Shown here: positions 57,848 to 64,000 of the stretch, piece after piece
Numbering within the stretch: position 1 is the first letter of the stretch
Layout: every line of letters starts with the position of its first letter
Source: Leucocoprinus leucothites
Lineage: Eukaryota; Basidiomycota; Agaricomycetes; Agaricales; Agaricaceae
Assembly (NCBI GenBank): GCA_013368445.1
Contig: JAACJO010000006.1
Location: forward strand, 1,302,001 to 1,366,000
Direction of reading: 5' to 3'
Length of the DNA stretch: 64,000 nucleotides
Notes under the pieces: generated by a model
Told to the model about the DNA's origin: nothing
Seen by the model: only the letters and a program-made list of their open reading frames with translations
Database searches by the model: none
Program-made: the position numbers and the translations under genes

Positions 57848-59041
57848 GTGGATTTCCATCCCCCAGCCCAATATCATACAACTCTTGGCCGTTCATATCA
57901 TATCTCACGAGTTGCCTCTGTTGCATTTTTCCCCCTCCTATGCTGACGCACGGGTGCTCTTTTCGCTGTTCAGCTTTCTTTTGTGCTATCGGACTTTTAG
58001 GGCTTTGTCTTGCACTATAATATGTAAAGCATATTTCTTTTTACTGGGGTACATTGATATCAATAGAGAGACGATGGAGTAGATGCAATCCCTACCATTG
58101 GCTTTTTGCAAGAAATATCGTACCAGTCGTGACTTTTATATCCATGGTCTATTTTTATTGCAATGACTTTTATCCCTTGTTGGGCTGGTTATCCGTGCGT
58201 CGTTAAGGGCAGAAGAGGAAGAAGAAGAAGAAGAGAGATGCAGTCGTCGATGTCACGAGCCCTGGCCGAAGAGACGGCGAATGTTATCTTCCGCCGTAAA
58301 CATTGTACCGCTTGTGGATGTCCTTTCAATGTCTCACGTTTCACGCTACTCGTTAGTTCGTGATCCTTCTTAAGCCAGCTTATACCACATGGTCGTCGAT
58401 TCAGATTTTCGCACAAGAATCCCTTTACCCGCTTTGCAACCCTTCTCGGCTGTCAAGCGTCGAGAAATTTTTGACTTTTTAAACGTCTCTCTCCCCGCAA
58501 GGCCTGCTCGCCGATGATTTGGAACCATCAGACTCGGCAGTCGGCTGGAGATCTTGAATGCCTCCGTGGAGTACTTATTTTTACCAAGCACAAGGGCCAT
58601 AGAGTTGCCAGGTCTCGATCATCCCACTCACCTTTGTAGTTTTGTTGAGATCATGATATCACGAAATGATGCCAGACTCGCTGACTTTAAAAAATGGTCT
58701 TCTATGAGAAACCATGATGTATCTGCCAAAAAATACAGATGTACTAATACATGGCCGGAATGCCGAAACAATACGACCATCAGTTTCTCCCAACTAAGAG
58801 CTGGTCTGACCTTCCGGTTATTGTAGACTGAACCGGGATACATCAGAGCTCGCCTAGGGCCACATCTAGATTGATTGCACCTGCATGACCTCAAGGGTTA
58901 GGATGCGACTCAACTACATACGCACTATTCAGTATCAGGCAACCAGTGATAGTGAACCGTTCTCACTGTGGCTCGATCGGAGATCGTCAGAGTCACGGTC
59001 TGACCATGGGAGAGTAGCCAATCGAAACAACCCTTGATCCT
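57848..59041. other. Intergenic region
   Basis: Includes a short GAA-rich repeat at about 58214-58237. No gene is recognised in it. Confidence 0.45.
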
Positions 59042-60540
59042 CTCACTCTAAGGTCGACCGACTCGAACGAGCGAACTGCATTGGAGAGATCCACCGAGGG
59101 AAGCGCCGGTTGTCATTTTGATCTCGTGCATCCATGGGCATCAACTCAACAGCGCCAAAGAGTGAGTTTTGAGAGTCGGTCAGAATAGTAGTTTTGTTGG
59201 CTAGGAGCATACGCGTTGTGATGGCTTTGCGAGTAAGTGTGATGGAGGTGGCGGGTAGAATAATCCTTCATGTGTAGCAAGATTCAATGCGTGAAAAGTA
59301 AGCATTATCGTCATGGCCGGAAACGCTTACGGTGAGAAGGTTGCCGGGACACTTAGCTGCCGGTAGAATCAAATGAGTCCGTGATGGTCAGTAAATTGTT
59401 CTTCCCGATAACGATATACATACCCAGGGAAAGTGGGTTTGAGAAGAGAAGATGATGGTCAGTAGGAAGGTGACTGTTGGAGTTATTCACAGATGAGGAT
59501 GTCACTCCACTGACGATCAGATACATGTACGGTACCTAAGGCAACAACGAAGATGGCGGTACCACTGGTTTGAGGTGGTATTAGTGATAGATGGGAACGA
59601 AGAAGAAAGAGACCTACTCCCATAGTACCTTTCTCGTGGCTTTTGACATGTTCCAAAGGTCCTTGTTCATTATGGCTACAGAAATAGCGAGGCCATAGAG
59701 ATAAATCTATAGATTAGGATTAGAAGGGAACAATGGTTACCGACCACGATACAGTGACGCACGTGGAATATGAACGGGGGAATGTAGGTTGCCCAGAACT
59801 TCTCTGGGGGTTGCGCTTTACAACCAATGGTCGGACCGATCGCCCCAGCGGGCACGTCGGAGATCGTCACGATTGTCAAGCTTTTAGTAGATATAGATAG
59901 CAGCAGGAGCGAGAGTGAAAGTGAAAGCATGTAGCCAATAAGTAAAGCAGCTTGGATGAGTCGTTGGTACTCGAAAATGTTCCAGAATTTGCTGCAGATA
60001 TACGCTGCGGTTGCTCGGGTTCATTCTAGCACGTATGTCGAATGGATGGGGACAATCGTACCTTGACCTATGCTAATGCATAGGAGGTTAGACACCAAAA
60101 ATACGTGTAGCCCTCTTGTGCATCTGAGCGCGATGGTAATTAGAAATCCGGGTAAGGCGGAGCAGGTCCCTTACGTCTAAAAGAACCAGCGGGTTAGTGA
60201 TTCAGTTTTTTTCATAGGCATAGCGCGTGTACCTGCAGGGTTGGGTTTGGGACCAAGGCAACTAATGTTACGGCGAGGAAAAGGTAAGGTTTGCTTCCAA
60301 CACGAGTCGGCGCTACTGACCATACAGGGATGCACTAAACGCGAGCGGTGTGGAGAATATTGTCAAGGGTAGTTCAATCCAGACGCAGACGGAGACTTAC
60401 ATCATTGCAAGCCAGGTTGCATAGCGATTCTGTCGAGGTATCGTCACCGATAATGCGCTAATTTGACTCAATGTGACCACGTACGACGAAGAATAATCCC
60501 CGACCTCTAGTCCATTCCCTGTCTTTCCAGAAGAATTCAT
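59042..60540 (-). CDS. Multi-pass membrane protein, family not recognised
   Basis: Read on the minus strand from 60540 (MNSSGKTGNGLEVGDYSSSY), many short exons give hydrophobic segments: RYATWLAMM, PYLFLAVTLVALVPN, LHVFLVSNLLCISI, IQAALLIGYMLSLSLSLLLL, LYGLAISVAIMNKDLWNM and GTAIFVVAL. The last exon reads ITLTRKAITTRMLLANKTTI to the stop at 59042, ending RSSRSTLE. Such 6-7 helix proteins with a C-terminal hydrophilic tail are common in mushrooms as unnamed membrane proteins. Two exon joins (near 60320 and 60170) are uncertain, one intron would be only about 32 bases, and the exact start is a guess. The repeated long hydrophobic stretches with intron borders between them make a real gene likely. 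Confidence 0.55.
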
Positions 60541-61219
60541 ACTGTGAAGTCCAGTCGATCAACCCCATCTGAGCAGTATAGTCTAGTGCAGCCTTACCTC
60601 AAGTGCGGAGGTTATGAGATACTCATAGGCTACAAGGAATTAACCCTGGTGAGCTATTACATAGGCTGAGCGGGGCTGGACAGGACACACCAAACCACAC
60701 AAAGCATGCTATTGTGAGCGTTCGTGCATTTCTTGTACCCTGAAGAAGCTCAACTATCTCATCCTGGTCTAGTGCACTCGCAGATAGTTTCAGTTCTTGG
60801 GAGGAGAAGATCGTCATCAAGGACCGGAGCAAAATTTGGCTACAGGGGGGTTATGACAACAAGAAGTATAAAAATAGAATGTATCGTGAGCGTAAATGTC
60901 AATGAGCGCTTGAGTTTACATGGATACTTAGGCTATCCAGCTTGTTGTGTTGAGTGAGAAGAAAAGCACTCTTAAATTTCGTACGGTGGCATGGCCGTGT
61001 TGAAGGGTGACAATATTATTGATATGGATCAGTAATTGGAGCTGCGATTGTCCATGAGGCATCATCAGAACTTCGACCTAACATTACAGCGGCCTCGTCT
61101 GACGAGGACTACAGTTTTCCATGGATAACCTAGACTCATTTATGTACACGAAAGTTCCTACTAGATCACTGGGGGTTCCGAAGGCTGTTGTTCGGAATTG
61201 CCAAGGGAGGATACATTTT
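60541..61219. other. Intergenic region
   Basis: No gene is seen. It holds the upstream flank of the membrane protein gene and the 3' flank of the RmlD-like gene. Confidence 0.45.
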
Positions 61220-62514
61220 TCACTGTTTTGTTAGGTGCTCTGACCACCACTCCTCGAAAAGAGACAACCCTAGACCTCCGGGAATGTCGAGGTCATCAGT
61301 TTCCTTGGTAGATAGGTGACAGTCCTTCGGGCGAGTTGTAGCACCGGGACCTGTGGGTGGATTGGAGTCTGGAACGATATGGTCGTGGGGAACGCCTAGA
61401 ATTTTTGCAAATATCAGGCACATCTCATATTTTGTGAAGGGTTCATCGCCGCTGTAATGAACGACCAAAGGAAGTGGCTTGTTCCGGTCTATGCGCATAT
61501 GTCAGCGGTGAGAAATTTCAAAGCTTAACCCGTAGGATTTGAAACGATACCTATTGCACGGACTAGAAAGCCGGCGATGTCCTCGACATTGGTGGGATAC
61601 CGTGTCGCGTAATGATCCATCTTGTACTGCTTCCCTGACTGGTCCTGGACTACGTCAAGGAGAACATTTACGGCTGAATCAGCATTTTGGGGAGCTGGGC
61701 CATAGCTGGGAACCATTATTGTTTGATAGTGGGCATACAGAAGAGAGGACTGACAGAACTGGAACCCTGAGGATGACAACCTTGGCCCCAGTTACGGAAG
61801 AGACGGCAATTTCACCGTCTCGCTTGGATTTGCCGTACAGCTGGAGCGGGTTTGTCTTTGAGGTGAGCCCATATGGAGGAGAGGTGCCGTCAAAAACGTA
61901 ATCTGGAAATACGATTGTGGCTCAAGTTGCTTGCGGTGATCGTGCTGAATGTCTCACCAGTAGATATGTAGATGAGCGTGAACCCGAGATCTCTAGCAAG
62001 AGATGCAAGATAACCAGGTACCTCCGCATTGAGCTGGGAATATCAGATAGTTTGAGTGGTGGCATGACAAAGAGTGCTTAAGGCCTTGTTCCTTACTCGT
62101 TGAGCTCCATGAGGGTCCTGGTGATATATTTGCGCGATACATCAGAAAGGTACTTGTCCAAGAATTGTCTGGACGCACTTTCTCTGCTACATCAGGGCGC
62201 CGTTCCGCAGCGCAGTGGATGACCCCTGGTCAGATGAGCTTTACAGTGGACAAGAAAGGAGCCTGCGAAGAACCAACAATCAGGTTTCGATTGCCGTAGA
62301 AAGTCTTGAACTGCAGCTTGATCTGTTAGATCGAGTTTGCTGAGCTCCCCTTGTGTCCTCGAATTTGCCAGGCCAACGACTGAATAGTCTGTTGCTCTCA
62401 AAGCTCTGTAGATTGCGGAGCCAAGCACTCCTGATGCTCCTATATGAGTTTGTCAGAAACACTGTTCCTCAGTTTGTTTATGTACCACCTACCAGTAACG
62501 ACTACTTTGACCAT
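61220..62514 (-). CDS. NAD(P)-dependent RmlD/MAT2B-like short-chain reductase
   Basis: An extended short-chain dehydrogenase of the RmlD substrate-binding group, which includes the regulatory beta subunit of methionine adenosyltransferase (MAT2B). From 62514: MVKVVVTG, an intron, then ASGVLGSAIYRAL completing the Rossmann TGxxGxxG. Later: ELSKLDLTDQAAVQDFLRQS, GFTLIYISTDYVFDG, and the catalytic YGKSK (Tyr-x3-Lys). The second half has VVILRVPVLYG, YPTNVEDIAGFLVRAI, YSGDEPFTKYEMCLIFAKIL and a tail ending EWWSEHLTKQ. Five or six introns are needed. Fungal proteins like this are often annotated as MAT regulatory subunits, but dTDP-sugar reductase activity is not excluded. No break was noted. Confidence 0.82.
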
Positions 62515-64000
62515 GTTATCTCTCTCCGCCGAAGCCTAACGAGATATGAAGTCGATCCTGAAACGTTCAATAGATGGAGTAATCGGCCGCCGGGTGGCCT
62601 TGCAGTGAGCGCTGTAAGTACCGAAATCGGCAAAGCCCGTGAACACTAAACCGAGTTTACCAAGTTTGTCCATTGCCTGGTATTCGATCGTCCCAAGTCA
62701 TCTTACTCTTTTCCCACACAGACAAAAGACTGGGTCTATGATTCTAAAGCCACCGACGTCTCTTGTCAGAACCCAGGTTATCTCTCGGGTTTGCAAATCA
62801 GTGCACTGGCTATGTCTTGAATCACCAATGCCATTCTGGATGACAGCATAATTCTCCTTGGCCGAGTGGATTGGTGTGGCCCTTGGGCAATGTAATATCT
62901 CGCATCCGCCGGAGCAGTTGTCTATGGAAATGCTCAAGTGATCCGTATCATTTTCTTTCCACCGTCGAGTTGCTAAAAGAACCACCTCCTAGTCTCGTTT
63001 GCTTGTGGTAGAGTTTTGGCTGAGCCTTGGGAACTCTCGCGAGTGCTTCAGAAACCCCGAGTTTTCCTCGAGCTTGACTCAGACGTCCCATGGGTCAAAT
63101 TGCTCCTCTCTCAGGCCCGTTGTCTTTCATACTTCCAATTCCGCAACTGTCATCTGTCCTCTTGTAAATGGCCAAGGAAAAACGACAATGCCTCGCAGGC
63201 TTGTCTGTCTTTCTCAACCACATGACTGACTCAACCACTGATTACGGAGTAATGGAGCCAGCACGAGTCTACTGACCATACCCGATTTGTTGAAGTCTAT
63301 GCCTTCCCCCAGTGCTCTTAACGAGGCTTGTGCCTTCTGTTTGGTGCACATCGCTATGCGCTTGCCCTTATGGCCCAAACAACTCGAGAACAGGATGCCA
63401 CGTGAGATAGAATGTTTACATAATGTGGGCCCTGATGTTTGCTCTTCAGTATCTTCTGGCGACTTCAAGTGGCCCAGGAAACTCGCCGCCTCGAAAATAA
63501 CACTGGGACTTCGAATGAGATATCAGATGAAAGACTGCCTTTCATTATCTCGGCTGAGCTTGAGGCACTTCCAACCGGATGGTCAATAATCCATACGGCA
63601 TCACATCAATCCTTTGCATAATGTAAGGTACCAGCGCCTTGGTCTGGGCTAATCACTGCAAGTCCAACGTCAATATGTTGACTTGGTGGTTGACTCGAGC
63701 TGTCAATCGACTGCATCTGGTTTTGGTCAGATTTGGGCTAGTGTGGGAGCCGGCATTCCAAACATAACTTGGTACACTGACGAAATTTTGTAGAGGTCTC
63801 ATGTCGGCGTTGTTATGGCGCTCACAGGGACGGAGAGAACCAACGCAGTCATATCCACGTGTATCACATTGGACATGGAACAACAGACAACTCGGAAGAT
63901 CAATGTCTGCATCTTCTATGTACGATTTCTCAAAGCGCTCCTAAGGCTCTGACCGCATCTAGCTCCAGAGAAAATTCGCTGTTCCTTTTCTCAGATCGGA
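62515..64000. other. Unassigned end of the window
   Basis: Several short frames on both strands, none recognised. A gene running off the right edge is possible. Confidence 0.35.

Noticed and set aside
62999..63889. Possible HET-domain or F-box gene at the right end
   Set aside because: No diagnostic motif of either family is present in any frame that I could follow.

Overview
This window is nuclear DNA from a filamentous basidiomycete, most likely an Agaricomycete. The genes are split by many introns of about 45-65 bases. There is a fungal housekeeping set: ATP10, SEC24, LSM8, an RMD1-type DUF155 gene, a triose-phosphate/nucleotide-sugar transporter relative and an RmlD/MAT2B-like reductase. 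Between these lie lineage-expanded families typical of mushrooms: short BTB proteins, G-domain P-loop proteins and TKL-like kinases. I see no rRNA gene, convincing tRNA, CRISPR array or intact transposon. Exon borders were inferred by eye from splice signals and from comparison among paralogs in the window.

Layout. 0.3-5.1 kb: ATP10 and SEC24, the latter with an apparent N-terminal WW domain. 5.1-8.1 kb: no recognisable gene. 8.2-16.1 kb: a DHA1-like MFS exporter, a BTB gene and a secreted GH3 beta-glucosidase. 17.3-43.1 kb: an accessory island. Two direct copies of a BTB + RMD1 segment (about 18.7-22.3 and 38.8-42.4 kb) bracket a cluster of G-domain genes: two single-domain genes in inverted orientation (22.8 and 27.9 kb), and three tandem double-G-domain genes (25.0-27.2, 31.9-34.0 and 36.3-38.5 kb). 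The second double gene appears to splice in frame into a kinase whose catalytic loop reads HGN instead of HGD/HRD. The third has the same kinase as a decayed remnant. The first lacks it, although its downstream flank still resembles the sequence downstream of the kinase.

43.5-45.2 kb: a small unknown gene and LSM8. 45.7-55.5 kb: an array of seven stand-alone type 1 RNase H genes, all on the minus strand (one with an in-frame stop), plus older fragments. 56.4-64 kb: a triose-phosphate transporter family gene, a poorly recognised multi-pass membrane protein, an RmlD/MAT2B-like gene, and an unassigned end.

The most unusual content is the predicted GTPase-GTPase-kinase fusion with its decayed sister copies, placed inside a segmental duplication, followed by the RNase H array. 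The pattern (multiplication, inversion, frameshift and truncation of paralogs next to stable housekeeping genes) suggests a fast-evolving locus. A role in non-self recognition or genome defence is only a hypothesis.
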